A stretch of DNA of 64,000 bases, taken from assembly GCF_001598855.1 (NCBI RefSeq), contig NZ_BCZS01000021.1, forward strand, positions 18,898-82,897. The letters are read 5' to 3'. Both the position numbers and the translations under genes were made by a program. Below are positions 55,717 through 64,000 of this stretch, in pieces. Position 1 is the first letter of the stretch; each line of letters opens with the position of its first letter. The DNA is from Pluralibacter gergoviae ATCC 33028 = NBRC 105706 (GTDB lineage: Bacteria; Pseudomonadota; Gammaproteobacteria; Enterobacterales; Enterobacteriaceae). Below the pieces are notes generated by a model, which worked only from the letters and a program-made list of their open reading frames with translations, ran no database searches and had not been told where the DNA came from.

Positions 55717-55772
55717 GATTTTACCTGGCGCAGCGCACAATAAGGTCACCTGAAGACAACCGATGAAAAGCT

Positions 55773-56429
55773 ATGTCTGACAATGATGACCTGCAGCACA
55801 TTGAAGCAATGCGCCGCGAATACACCCGGGGCGGCCTGCGCCGCCGCGACCTTCCTGACGCGCCGTTAGCGCTGTTTGAGCGCTGGCTGGGCAACGCCTG
55901 TGAAGCCCGACTTGCGGATCCGACGGCAATGGTAGTGGCAACCGTCGATGAGCGCGGCCAGCCGTACCAGCGCATCGTGCTGCTCAAGCACTTCGATGAG
56001 CAGGGTTTCGTGTTCTACACCAATCTCGGCAGCCGCAAGGCGCACCATATTGAGCACAATCCTCGCGTTAACCTGCTTTTTCCGTGGAACACCCTCGACC
56101 GCCAGGTGATGGTCACCGGTAAAGCGGAACGCCTCTCTACCCTGGAAGTGGTGAAGTATTTCCACAGCCGCCCGCGCGATAGCCAGATTGGCGCCTGGGT
56201 CTCTCAGCAGTCCACCCGCATCTCAGCCCGCGGCATCCTTGAGAGCAAGTTCCTGGAGCTGAAAAGCAAGTTTCAGCAGGGCGACGTGCCGCTGCCGAGC
56301 TTCTGGGGCGGTTTTCGCGTCAGTTTTGAGCAGGTGGAGTTCTGGCAGGGCGGTGAACATCGCCTGCACGACCGCTTTTTGTACCAGCGCGAAAACGACG
56401 GCTGGAAAATCGACCGCCTGGCCCCCTGA
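55773..56429 (+). CDS. pdxH: Pyridoxine/pyridoxamine 5'-phosphate oxidase
   Basis: 218-residue FMN oxidase that makes pyridoxal 5'-phosphate from PNP or PMP. Landmarks: [14 protein letters not shown] at the N-terminus, [16 protein letters not shown], and PSFWGGFRV with a C-terminal [13 protein letters not shown]. Start [17 protein letters not shown] as in E. coli. Followed by tyrS. The usual partner pdxY downstream of tyrS is absent. Confidence 0.96.
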   Translation: MSDNDDLQHIEAMRREYTRGGLRRRDLPDAPLALFERWLGNACEARLADPTAMVVATVDERGQPYQRIVLLKHFDEQGFVFYTNLGSRKAHHIEHNPRVNLLFPWNTLDRQVMVTGKAERLSTLEVVKYFHSRPRDSQIGAWVSQQSTRISARGILESKFLELKSKFQQGDVPLPSFWGGFRVSFEQVEFWQGGEHRLHDRFLYQRENDGWKIDRLAP

Positions 56430-56557
56430 TACCCGCAATTTTGTTGTTTTAAGCGCTGGCACATCCCGTGTCGGCGCTTTATGCTATTAGCCTTTCGCAA
56501 CTGGCGAAACGTCGTGTACCGGCAAAGGTGCAGTCTGTTTTATACATGGAGATTTTG

Positions 56558-57832
56558 ATGGCAAGCAGTAACCTGATTAAACAATTGCAGGAGCGGGGCC
56601 TCGTGGCTCAGGTGACGGATGAGGAAGCGTTAGCAGAGCGACTGGCGCAGGGCCCGATCGCACTCTATTGCGGCTTCGATCCCACCGCTGACAGCTTGCA
56701 TTTGGGGCATCTCGTTCCCCTGTTGTGCCTGAAGCGCTTCCAGGAAGCGGGCCATAAGCCGGTTGCGCTGGTGGGCGGTGCCACCGGTCTGATTGGCGAT
56801 CCGAGCTTTAAAGCGGCGGAACGCAAGCTTAATACCGAGGAGACCGTCCAGGAGTGGGTGGCGAAGATCCGCAAGCAGGTTGCGCCATTCCTCGATTTTG
56901 ACTGCGGCAGCAACGCGGCCATTGCGGCAAACAACTATGACTGGTTCGGCGGCATGAACGTGCTGACCTTCCTGCGCGACATCGGCAAGCACTTCTCCGT
57001 TAACCAGATGATCAACAAGGAAGCGGTGAAGCAGCGCCTGAACCGCGACGACCAGGGCATCTCCTTTACCGAGTTCTCCTATAATCTGCTGCAGGGCTAT
57101 GATTTCGCCTGCCTGAACAAGCTGCACGGCGTAGCCCTGCAGATCGGCGGCTCCGATCAGTGGGGCAACATCACCTCCGGTATAGACCTGACCCGCCGCC
57201 TGCACCAGAACCAGGTGTTTGGTCTGACGGTTCCGCTGATCACCAAGGCCGACGGCACCAAATTTGGTAAAACCGAAGGCGGCGCGGTGTGGCTCGATCC
57301 GAAGAAAACCAGCCCGTACAAATTCTACCAGTTCTGGATCAACACCGCCGATGCGGATGTCTACCGCTTCCTCAAATTCTTCACCTTCATGGACATTGAA
57401 GAGATCAACGCCCTTGAAGAGGAAGATAAGAGCAGCGGTAAAGCCCCGCGCGCGCAGTACGTGCTGGCAGACCAGGTCACTCGTCTGGTACACGGCGAAG
57501 AGGGGCTGGCGGCCGCGAAGCGCATCACCGAAAGCCTGTTCAACGGCGATCTCGCCGCGCTGAGCGAAGAGGACTTTGCCCAGCTGGCGCAGGACGGCGT
57601 GCCGATGGTTGAAATGGAAAAGGGCGCCGATCTGATGCAGGCGCTGGTGGACTCCGAACTGCAGCCCTCCCGCGGCCAGGCGCGGAAAACCATCGCCTCA
57701 AATGCCGTGACCGTCAACGGCGAGAAACAGACCGACGCCGAATACGTCTTTACCGACGCCGATCGCCTGTTTGGCCGCTACACGCTGCTGCGCCGCGGCA
57801 AAAAGAACTATTGCCTGGTGTGCTGGAAGTAA
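56558..57832 (+). CDS. tyrS: Tyrosyl-tRNA synthetase
   Basis: 424-residue class I synthetase, E. coli length. HIGH-type motif HLGH in [13 protein letters not shown], tyrosine site [15 protein letters not shown]-type [10 protein letters not shown], and a C-terminal S4 RNA-binding domain ([19 protein letters not shown]). ATG 56558 chosen ([10 protein letters not shown]) with GGAG upstream; the frame from 56468 adds residues outside the family. No T-box; normal for Gram-negative bacteria. Confidence 0.97.
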   Translation: MASSNLIKQLQERGLVAQVTDEEALAERLAQGPIALYCGFDPTADSLHLGHLVPLLCLKRFQEAGHKPVALVGGATGLIGDPSFKAAERKLNTEETVQEWVAKIRKQVAPFLDFDCGSNAAIAANNYDWFGGMNVLTFLRDIGKHFSVNQMINKEAVKQRLNRDDQGISFTEFSYNLLQGYDFACLNKLHGVALQIGGSDQWGNITSGIDLTRRLHQNQVFGLTVPLITKADGTKFGKTEGGAVWLDPKKTSPYKFYQFWINTADADVYRFLKFFTFMDIEEINALEEEDKSSGKAPRAQYVLADQVTRLVHGEEGLAAAKRITESLFNGDLAALSEEDFAQLAQDGVPMVEMEKGADLMQALVDSELQPSRGQARKTIASNAVTVNGEKQTDAEYVFTDADRLFGRYTLLRRGKKNYCLVCWK

Positions 57833-57851
57833 TTCCGCCGGCGACGTAAAC

Positions 57852-57883
57852 AGAAAGGGCGTGGAGTATTCCACGCCCTTTTT
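57852..57883. terminator. tyrS/gstA terminator
   Basis: Eleven-base arms AAAGGGCGTGG (57854-57864) and CCACGCCCTTT (57871-57881), six-base loop and T-run; lies between convergent tyrS and gstA where pdxY would be in E. coli. Confidence 0.9.
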
Positions 57884-57896
57884 ACTGCCATAAACC

Positions 57897-58502
57897 TCAG
57901 TGTAGCCCTTCCGCCTTCAGCGCCTCTGCTACCGCAGGGCGGGCCGCGACCCGCGCCATATAGGCATCAATATGCTTCCGCTCCGCAATATCCAGCTTCA
58001 CCGCGTTTGCCCAGCGCAGCACGGTATAGAGATAGGCATCGGCGATGGTGAAGCGCGAGCCGCAGATCCACTCCCCGCCGGAGAGCGACGCTTCAACCCA
58101 GGCAAATTTCTCCGTCAGCGTTGCGCGGGCGAACGGCTTATACTCTTCCGGCGCGCGGGGGTGAAACAGCGGTAGGAAGTTCTTGTGCAGCTCCATGCCG
58201 ATAAAGCTCACCCACTCCAGCGTCCGGTAGCGGGCGATGCTGCCGGTGGGCGCCAGCAGCTGCCTGTCGGCCTTACCGTCGGCAATATACTGCATGATGG
58301 CTGCACCTTCAGTGAGCAGCGTATTGTCGTCAAGCAGCAGGGCGGGCACCTGGCCTTTCGGGTTGACCTGCAGAAAGTTCTCGCCGTTTTCCAGCTGCTT
58401 TTTCGCCAGATCGACCTCGACCAGTGAGAAATCGATCCCGCTTTCCAGCAGGACGATATGCGAGGCGAGGGAACAGGCTCCGGGCTTATAGAACAACTTC
58501 AT
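57897..58502 (-). CDS. gstA: Glutathione S-transferase GstA
   Basis: 201-residue beta-class GST. Thioredoxin-like N-domain with the beta-class cysteine [13 protein letters not shown] (Cys10) and the glutathione-binding [20 protein letters not shown], then an all-helical C-domain ([14 protein letters not shown]). E. coli-like. ATG 58502 has GGAG upstream. Confidence 0.95.
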   Translation of the reverse strand: MKLFYKPGACSLASHIVLLESGIDFSLVEVDLAKKQLENGENFLQVNPKGQVPALLLDDNTLLTEGAAIMQYIADGKADRQLLAPTGSIARYRTLEWVSFIGMELHKNFLPLFHPRAPEEYKPFARATLTEKFAWVEASLSGGEWICGSRFTIADAYLYTVLRWANAVKLDIAERKHIDAYMARVAARPAVAEALKAEGLH

Positions 58503-58553
58503 AACGCGCTCCTTTGAGGTGTGATGTGATCTCTATCCTGCCAGAACGGCGAT

Positions 58554-58584
58554 AAAAAAAAAGCCGCTGAACTCTCAGCGGCTT
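58554..58584 (-). terminator. dtpA terminator
   Basis: Arms AAGCCGCTGA (58561-58570) and TCAGCGGCTT (58575-58584), ACTC loop, with a run of T on the minus strand after the stem. Confidence 0.9.
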
Positions 58585-58610
58585 CATTTTAAGTGGTTTC
58601 CCGTAGATGC

Positions 58611-60116
58611 TTACGCGGCGGCAGTTTTATCTGTCTTCGCCTTGCTGTCGTCATCGAGCGTCATGCGGTTCAGCTTCGGCGCCATCAGCACCATCAGCAC
58701 TGCGATAACGCCGGTGGCGATACCAATCTGCATAAAGACGTGGCCGTAAACGTTCAGGGACTGCAGCGGGTCGGTGACGTTTTCCGGCACCGCCATCAGA
58801 TTTGCCACTTTACCGGCGATAATTGCCGCGCCCGCAGAGGTCAGGAACCAGCTGCCCATGATGAAGCCCATCAGGCGCTGCGGCACCAGTTGTGCAACCA
58901 TCGCCAGACCCAGGCCGGAGATCATCAGCTCACCGATAGACTGCAGGGCGTAGCTCAGGATCAGCCAGTTCACGGAGACGATACCGGCGTCGCTGGCGAA
59001 CTTGGTGCCCAGCGGCAGTACCAGGAAGGCGCCGGAGCAGAGGATCATGCCGATAGCAAATTTGTGCGGCATCGGCAGACGGTCGCCCATCTTGTTATAG
59101 ATAGCGGCCAGAATCGGGCTACCCACCATGATCCAGAACGGGTTGAGCGCCTGATACTGCTCAGGTTCGAAGGCGATGCCGAGGATAGAGTGCTCAACGT
59201 TACGAATAGCGAAGAAGTTCAGCGACGTCGGCATCTGGCTGTACAGCACAAAGAAGACAATTGCCTGCAGCATCAGAATGAACGCCACAATCATCTTACG
59301 ACGCGCAGCGCCGTGCATGGCGAAGGTTTCTTTGGCGAAGATAAAGATGATGACCAGTGCGACCACGCCCAGAACCAGACGGGCAATCTCCTGGTTGTGC
59401 AGCAGCCAGGTTGCGATGGCAACCAGGACTACGACGCCTGCGATAGTCGCCAGCAGCTTGCCGAAGTGCACCGGCGCAAAGTCAGGTTTCGAACCATACT
59501 GTTTTACCCATTTCTGGCAGAACAGGAAGTTGATAACGGTGAGAACCATACCGACCACGCTGAGGGCAAATGCCACGCTCCAGCCATAGTGGGCTGCAAG
59601 CCACGGCGTTGCCAGCATGGAGAAGAACGAGCCGATGTTAACGGACATATAGTACATGGTAAATGCACCGTCCAGACGCGGATCGTCCTTCGCATAGCAG
59701 GTAGAGAGCAGCGAAGAGGGGTTGGCTTTAAACAGGCCGTTACCGACGGCGATGGTCGCCATACCGGCGTACACCACGCCCGCATCGTGACCGGACCACG
59801 CCACCAGCGCGTAGCCGATGGCCAGTACGATAGCGCCGAGAACAATGACGCGCTTGGTACCGAGGACTTTATCGCCCAGCCAGCCGCCGATGGCGACCAG
59901 ACCGTAAACCAGGGCACTGAAGGAGGAGAAGAGCGTGATGGAGTCGGCTTCAGACATACCCAGCTGTTTAACCAGGTAGACGGCCATAATGCTTTGCAGG
60001 CCGTAAAAACCAAAGCGTTCCCACAGTTCTACGGAGAAGATGAGATAGAACGCTTTGGGTTGTTTAAAAGCGTTCATGCTGACGCTTTCAGTTGATTTGT
60101 TGTTTGCAGTAGACAC
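58611..60116 (-). CDS. dtpA: Di/tripeptide:H+ symporter DtpA (TppB/YdgR)
   Basis: 501-residue POT-family proton symporter for di- and tripeptides. POT signatures: [19 protein letters not shown] (E-x-x-E-R-F), [13 protein letters not shown] and [14 protein letters not shown]. The start is GTG 60116 ([11 protein letters not shown] follows), with AAAGAGG at a good distance; the ORF can be read to 60257 but that part is not conserved. In E. coli regulated by OmpR and anaerobiosis. Confidence 0.95.
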   Translation of the reverse strand: MSTANNKSTESVSMNAFKQPKAFYLIFSVELWERFGFYGLQSIMAVYLVKQLGMSEADSITLFSSFSALVYGLVAIGGWLGDKVLGTKRVIVLGAIVLAIGYALVAWSGHDAGVVYAGMATIAVGNGLFKANPSSLLSTCYAKDDPRLDGAFTMYYMSVNIGSFFSMLATPWLAAHYGWSVAFALSVVGMVLTVINFLFCQKWVKQYGSKPDFAPVHFGKLLATIAGVVVLVAIATWLLHNQEIARLVLGVVALVIIFIFAKETFAMHGAARRKMIVAFILMLQAIVFFVLYSQMPTSLNFFAIRNVEHSILGIAFEPEQYQALNPFWIMVGSPILAAIYNKMGDRLPMPHKFAIGMILCSGAFLVLPLGTKFASDAGIVSVNWLILSYALQSIGELMISGLGLAMVAQLVPQRLMGFIMGSWFLTSAGAAIIAGKVANLMAVPENVTDPLQSLNVYGHVFMQIGIATGVIAVLMVLMAPKLNRMTLDDDSKAKTDKTAAA

Positions 60117-60691
60117 ATATACCTCTTTTTTTACGTCCCACATTATCAGGGAGCATCGGCGCGATTCCGGGCAGAATAACGGCCTTATAATTATTCTCGG
60201 AGTGGGAAACGGCAGGTAATGTTCACTATCCTGTAAGATGAAACAAGGGGTTTGCAATATTCTGTTACATATAACCGGGGCGTTATAATTATCCGTTCTT
60301 CTAAATGTTATTTAGCGTTAAATTTTACCGTTTCGATTCTTGCAGTTTTTTTCACTGCCGAATAACCCTGCCAGCGGCGAAGAGTGCATATATTCTGCTA
60401 ATTTGCCTTCAGGGTAGTGATATGGTCCATCATTCCTAAAAATAACGGAGCATTATAAGTCTAAAAAACGATTAGCCGCTGTATCCACAAAGAATTTGGT
60501 CCTTTTTGTTTACACCGATTTAACCTGATGTTATCCGGGTGATTCAGATCACATTTCTATAGAAATTTTCGCTGAGAAAAAAATGATTAACCTGCCTGAA
60601 GCGTAACGGACAGAAGCATGCGGCAAAAGGTGGGCTAATTAGCGTTCAATTCGGCAGGATGCGCGCCGTCGCGCAGGACGGCGCGGCGGCG
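60117..60691. promoter_or_regulatory. dtpA upstream region with a CRP-like site
   Basis: 575 bases without a supportable gene between dtpA and nth, AT-rich near dtpA. At 60538-60553 GGTGA-TTCAGA-TCACA matches the CRP consensus TGTGA-N6-TCACA at 9 of 10 positions. It is over 400 bases from the dtpA start, so its target is unclear; a non-coding transcript in the gap is one possibility. Confidence 0.45.
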
Positions 60692-61327
60692 TCAGGCGTC
60701 TACTTTCTCTTTGTATTCGCACAGATCTTCAATGAGGCACGAGCCGCAGCGCGGCTTGCGCGCGATGCAGGTGTAGCGGCCGTGAAGGATCAGCCAATGG
60801 TGGCAGTCCACCTTAAACTCGGACGGCACCACCTTCAGCAGCTTCTCTTCAACCTGTTCAACATTCTTGCCGGGAGCAAAACGGGTGCGGTTGCAGACGC
60901 GGAAAATGTGCGTATCGACCGCAATAGTCGGCCAGCCAAAGGCGGTATTCAGCACCACGTTGGCGGTTTTGCGCCCCACGCCCGGCAGCGCCTCCAGCGC
61001 GGCGCGATCTTCAGGCACCTCGCCGCCGTGCTGGTCAATCAGAATACGGCAGGTCTTGATGACGTTCTCAGCCTTGCTGTTGAACAGGCCGATGGTTTTA
61101 ATGTATTCCTTCACGCCGTCGACGCCCAGCGCCAGCATCGCCTGCGGCGTATTGGCTACCGGATAAAGCTTCGCGGTGGCCTTATTCACGCTGACGTCGG
61201 TCGCCTGGGCGGAGAGCAGAACCGCAATCAGCAGCTCAAACGGCGAGCTGAAGTTCAGCTCCGTGGTCGGATGCGGATTGTTGTCGCGCAGCCGGGAGAG
61301 GATCTCAAGACGCTTCTCTTTATTCAT
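60692..61327 (-). CDS. nth: Endonuclease III
   Basis: 211-residue DNA glycosylase/AP lyase removing oxidised pyrimidines. Helix-hairpin-helix LPGVGRKTANVVL with catalytic Lys120, catalytic Asp138 in VDTHIFR, and a [4Fe-4S] loop C-x6-C-x2-C-x5-C (CIARKPRCGSCLIEDLC). The ATG directly follows the rsxE stop, so it is the last gene of the rsx operon, as in E. coli. Confidence 0.97.
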   Translation of the reverse strand: MNKEKRLEILSRLRDNNPHPTTELNFSSPFELLIAVLLSAQATDVSVNKATAKLYPVANTPQAMLALGVDGVKEYIKTIGLFNSKAENVIKTCRILIDQHGGEVPEDRAALEALPGVGRKTANVVLNTAFGWPTIAVDTHIFRVCNRTRFAPGKNVEQVEEKLLKVVPSEFKVDCHHWLILHGRYTCIARKPRCGSCLIEDLCEYKEKVDA

Positions 61328-62032
61328 TTACGCTTTCCCTGCGGTGGTTTTCACGTCCGGCGCCACTTCGCAGTGGTTACGAACGGTAGAGGCTTTCTGC
61401 TTCGCCTTCTGATCGATAACGTACTTCAGCGCCAGCAGCATGCCGAGGCCAATGAACGCGCCGGGCGGCAGCATCGCCAGCAGGAACGGCGTGTCGGTGT
61501 GGAACACCTCAATGCGCAATACTTTCGCCCAGCTGCCGAGCAGGCCGTCGGCGCCGTCAAACAGCGTGCCGTTGCCTAAAATCTCGCGAATAGCGCCGAG
61601 CACGAACATGGCACAGGTGGCGCCCATGCCGATGGAGAAGCCGTCCAGCGCCGACAGCGCCGGCCCTTTCCGCGCGGCGAAGGCCTCGGCGCGGCCCACC
61701 ACGATACAGTTGGTGACAATAAGCGGGATAAAGATCCCCAGCGACTGATACAGACCGTAGGCGTAGGCGTTAATCAGCATCTGCACCGAGCTGACCACCG
61801 AGGCGATAATCATCACATAGATAGGTATGCGGATCTCCGGCGGCGTCCAGCGGCGCAGCAGGGAGACAAACAGGTTGGTCAGGGTCAGCACCAGCGTGGT
61901 CGCCAGCCCCAGCCCGAGGGCGTTGGTGGCCGTTGAGGTGACCGCCAGCAGCGGGCAGAGGCCCAGCAGCTGCACCAGCGATGAGTTGTTTTTCCATAAT
62001 CCCTGGACAATAACGTCTTTGATTTCACTCAT
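61328..62032 (-). CDS. rsxE: Electron transport complex subunit RsxE
   Basis: 234-residue inner membrane protein of the Rsx (Rnf-type) complex, which in E. coli reduces SoxR. About six membrane segments; [20 protein letters not shown] and [20 protein letters not shown] are family landmarks, the CIVVGR cysteine being conserved and linked to an iron site between subunits D/E and A. Three bases after rsxG. Confidence 0.95.
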   Translation of the reverse strand: MSEIKDVIVQGLWKNNSSLVQLLGLCPLLAVTSTATNALGLGLATTLVLTLTNLFVSLLRRWTPPEIRIPIYVMIIASVVSSVQMLINAYAYGLYQSLGIFIPLIVTNCIVVGRAEAFAARKGPALSALDGFSIGMGATCAMFVLGAIREILGNGTLFDGADGLLGSWAKVLRIEVFHTDTPFLLAMLPPGAFIGLGMLLALKYVIDQKAKQKASTVRNHCEVAPDVKTTAGKA

Positions 62033-62035
62033 GGT

Positions 62036-62656
62036 TTACTCTTCACAGGGTGTCAGTTGATTAATCTGCGGGGGCAGCGTCTGCGCATACAGCCCGGCGC
62101 GCTTAACGGCGTTGACGACCGCCCGCGGGGTGATGGTGGCGCCGGTAAACTGGTCAAAATCGCCGCCGTCTTTCTTTACCGCCCAGTGCGTATCGCCCGC
62201 ACCGTGGATGACTTTCCCCGTAAAGTGGGTGATCCAGTCCGAAAGGCGCAGCTCAATTTTATCGCCCAGGCCCGGCGTTTCGTGATGCTCCGTGACCCGG
62301 GCGCCCAGCACCGTACCGGCGAAATCGGCGCCGACCAGCAGTTGAATGGCGCCGGAGTAGCCGTCCGGGGCGGTGGTTTCCATGACCACACCCTGAGGGG
62401 CATTATCCTTCAGCGCGATATAGATCTTATGTTCGCCTTTGCCAAGCGGCGGGGCGTTGACGATAAAACAGTTTTTCAGCAGGTCGTTATTATAGCGGTC
62501 CGCCGGCATAACCTGATCGAAAAGCGCCATCTGCTGTTTGGCCGACTGCATATCAATAGTGCTCTTCGTCAACGCATTGATGATAGCCGTCGTACCGGTG
62601 GCGCCGGCGGCAAACAGCGCCAGAGTAATACCGTGTTTCTGAATAGTTTTCAGCAT
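62036..62656 (-). CDS. rsxG: Electron transport complex subunit RsxG
   Basis: 206-residue subunit with one N-terminal membrane anchor and a periplasmic FMN-binding domain. The covalent FMN site is the threonine of the TGAT motif in [16 protein letters not shown] 62656 ([12 protein letters not shown]) is chosen, giving the E. coli length; frame to 62704 overlaps rsxD. Confidence 0.95.
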   Translation of the reverse strand: MLKTIQKHGITLALFAAGATGTTAIINALTKSTIDMQSAKQQMALFDQVMPADRYNNDLLKNCFIVNAPPLGKGEHKIYIALKDNAPQGVVMETTAPDGYSGAIQLLVGADFAGTVLGARVTEHHETPGLGDKIELRLSDWITHFTGKVIHGAGDTHWAVKKDGGDFDQFTGATITPRAVVNAVKRAGLYAQTLPPQINQLTPCEE

Positions 62657-62657
62657 C

Positions 62658-63716
62658 TCAGCCTCGGCGATGTCCGTAAACGCGCGGGCGCGTATAGTAA
62701 TCAATCAGCGGCACGGTGATATTCGCCAGCAGGGTGGCGAAGGCCACGCCGTCCGGGTAGCCGCCGAAGCTGCGAATCAGCCACACCAGCAGTCCCGCCA
62801 GCGCGCCGTAAATCAGGCGCCCGCGGTTGGTGGTGGAGGCACTCACCGGGTCAGTGAGGATAAAGAACGCGCCCAGCATGGTGGCGCCGGAGAGCAGGTG
62901 CATCTGCGGCGAGGCGAGGGTTGCGGGCGACAGCAGCCAGCCGAGCGTTGCGCAAACGCCGAGGCTCAGCAGGAAGCTGACCGGAATATGCCAGCGGATA
63001 GTCTTCTGCCACAGCAGAAATGCGCCGCCCGCCAGGTACGCGAGGTTAACCCACTGCCAGCCGATCCCCGCCAGCGCACCGCGGTAGATAGTGGCCTGCA
63101 GCGTATCGGCTACGCTGTGTCCGGCGTGCAGCGATGTTTTAAAGGTATCCAGCGGCGTTGCCTGGCTGATGCCGTCAATGCCGAGGCGCAGCGCGGTAAT
63201 ATCGGCGCCGCCGGCGGTGTGGCCGCTGAAAATAAGGCGCACGCTGTCCAGCAGATCCGGCGCGGCGGCGGCAATCTCGCGCGGCGGCAGCCACGAGGTC
63301 ATCTGGACCGGAAAAGAGATAAGCAGCACCACGTAGCCAATCATCGCCGGGTTAAACGGATTATTGCCCAGCCCGCCGTAAAGCTGCTTGGCGATAATCA
63401 CTGAAAAAACGGTGCCCAGCACAATCATCCACCAGGGCGCCAGCGGCGGAATGCTGATCGCCAGCAGCAGCCCGGTCAGCAGCGCGGAGTAATCCCCGAG
63501 CGCTTTACTCACCGACTGGCGGCGCAGGCGCACGATGGCGGCCTCTGCGGCGCAGGCGGCGATGGCCGCCAGCAGGATCTGCACCAGCGTGCCCGGACCA
63601 AAAAACCAGCACTGCACGGCAATACCCGGCACGGCGGCCAGCATCACCAGCAGCATAATACGCGATGTCTGCCGGTGATTATGGGTATAAGGGGAGCTTG
63701 CTATCTTGAAAACCAT
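62658..63716 (-). CDS. rsxD: Electron transport complex subunit RsxD
   Basis: 352-residue inner membrane subunit with about nine membrane segments and a covalent FMN threonine in [37 protein letters not shown] is another family landmark. ATG immediately follows the rsxC stop codon (TAA-ATG). Confidence 0.96.
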   Translation of the reverse strand: MVFKIASSPYTHNHRQTSRIMLLVMLAAVPGIAVQCWFFGPGTLVQILLAAIAACAAEAAIVRLRRQSVSKALGDYSALLTGLLLAISIPPLAPWWMIVLGTVFSVIIAKQLYGGLGNNPFNPAMIGYVVLLISFPVQMTSWLPPREIAAAAPDLLDSVRLIFSGHTAGGADITALRLGIDGISQATPLDTFKTSLHAGHSVADTLQATIYRGALAGIGWQWVNLAYLAGGAFLLWQKTIRWHIPVSFLLSLGVCATLGWLLSPATLASPQMHLLSGATMLGAFFILTDPVSASTTNRGRLIYGALAGLLVWLIRSFGGYPDGVAFATLLANITVPLIDYYTRPRVYGHRRG

Positions 63717-64000
63717 TTATTCCTCGTTCACTGCCTGCTGTGCGGCTTTTTTGGCCTGAACCCGGGCGATGGCGGCGGCAACGGCCGCTTTACGCGGATC
63801 GTCACCGGCCTGCTGCGCGGGCTCAGCGGCGGGCTGCTGCTCTGCCTTGCGGACCTTAGCGCGGGCAATGGCGGCTTCTACCGCCGCTTTACGCGGATCG
63901 GCGGCCTGCTGTGCGGGCTCAGCGGCGGCCTGTTGTTGTTCTGCCTTGCGGGCTTTCGCGCGGGCGATAGCGGCTTCTACCGCCGCTTTGCGCGGGTCGG
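63717..64000 (-). CDS. rsxC: RsxC C-terminal repeat region (5' part outside window)
   Basis: Last about 94 residues of RsxC, the membrane-associated NADH/FMN/Fe-S subunit. Only the low-complexity tail is visible: alanine/lysine/glutamine-rich repeats of the type [15 protein letters not shown] with KAEQQ linkers, at least three units (roughly 63745-64000), ending AVNEE. Such C-terminal repeats vary in number between enterobacterial strains. The N-terminal catalytic part lies right of the window. Confidence 0.93.
   Translation of the reverse strand, partial: DPRKAAVEAAIARAKARKAEQQQAAAEPAQQAADPRKAAVEAAIARAKVRKAEQQPAAEPAQQAGDDPRKAAVAAAIARVQAKKAAQQAVNEE

Noticed and set aside
58593..60095. 500-residue open frame antisense to dtpA
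   Set aside because: Low-complexity His/Gln/Asp-rich translation that exactly shadows the membrane protein gene; no ribosome site or family features.

Overview
The window is chromosomal DNA of a GC-rich member of the Enterobacteriaceae (Klebsiella/Enterobacter/Kosakonia/Raoultella grade; genus not resolved from sequence alone). Gene order runs in reverse to E. coli K-12 between rsxC and sufD: sufDSE-ldtE-lpp-pykF-fumD at the left, tRNA-Val(GAC)-mdtK-ribE-cfa-punC-punR-purR-cydH-ydhP-sodB-mepH-grxD-rnt-gloA-nemA-nemR-ydhL-ydhF-sodC-ydhKJI-slyA-slyB-anmK-mliC-pdxH-tyrS-gstA-dtpA-nth-rsxEGDC at the right. Most proteins in these stretches look close to their E. coli counterparts in sequence and length. 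Relative to the K-12 order I remember, lhr (between rnt and grxD), pdxY (between tyrS and gstA), ydhQ and the ydhR-ydhY group are missing.

The block between fumD (6.2 kb) and mdtK (33.6 kb) is accessory. (a) 6.25-8.6 kb: a TetR regulator faces, across a perfect inverted repeat, a single-domain 3-dehydroshikimate dehydratase and a ModA-like oxyanion-binding protein that has no signal peptide. (b) 8.6-13.6 kb, minus strand: a TonB-dependent receptor, then a FecCD/MolB-type ABC importer (binding protein, one permease, ATPase). (c) 14.0-19.5 kb, plus strand: a second FecCD-type importer with two permeases, a translationally coupled RpiR-family regulator and a PgeF/YfiH paralogue. Two candidate Fur boxes lie between the receptor and this importer, and a ModE-like palindrome precedes the binding protein of (b). 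Together (a)-(c) look like metal/metallophore acquisition, possibly linked to a catechol (protocatechuate) made on site.

(d) 19.8-28.1 kb, minus strand with a divergent LysR gene: a tightly packed operon of CodA-like deaminase, Rid-family protein, creatininase-family amidohydrolase, THI5/NMT1-type ABC importer (three genes), FAD-linked oxidase and OprD-type porin. It reads as a complete outer-membrane-to-cytoplasm route for uptake and breakdown of a small nitrogen heterocycle. I do not recognise it as a described pathway, and it is the best candidate for a new system here. (e) 29.1-29.35 kb: three tandem tRNA-Val(GAC) genes. (f) 29.6-33.3 kb: APC permease, class V PLP enzyme and LysR regulator, in visibly more AT-rich DNA.

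The core right half carries several readable control sites: Cra before pykF, PurR before purR, NemR before nemR and SlyA before slyA. It also includes the 29-residue cytochrome bd-I subunit gene cydH (ynhF).
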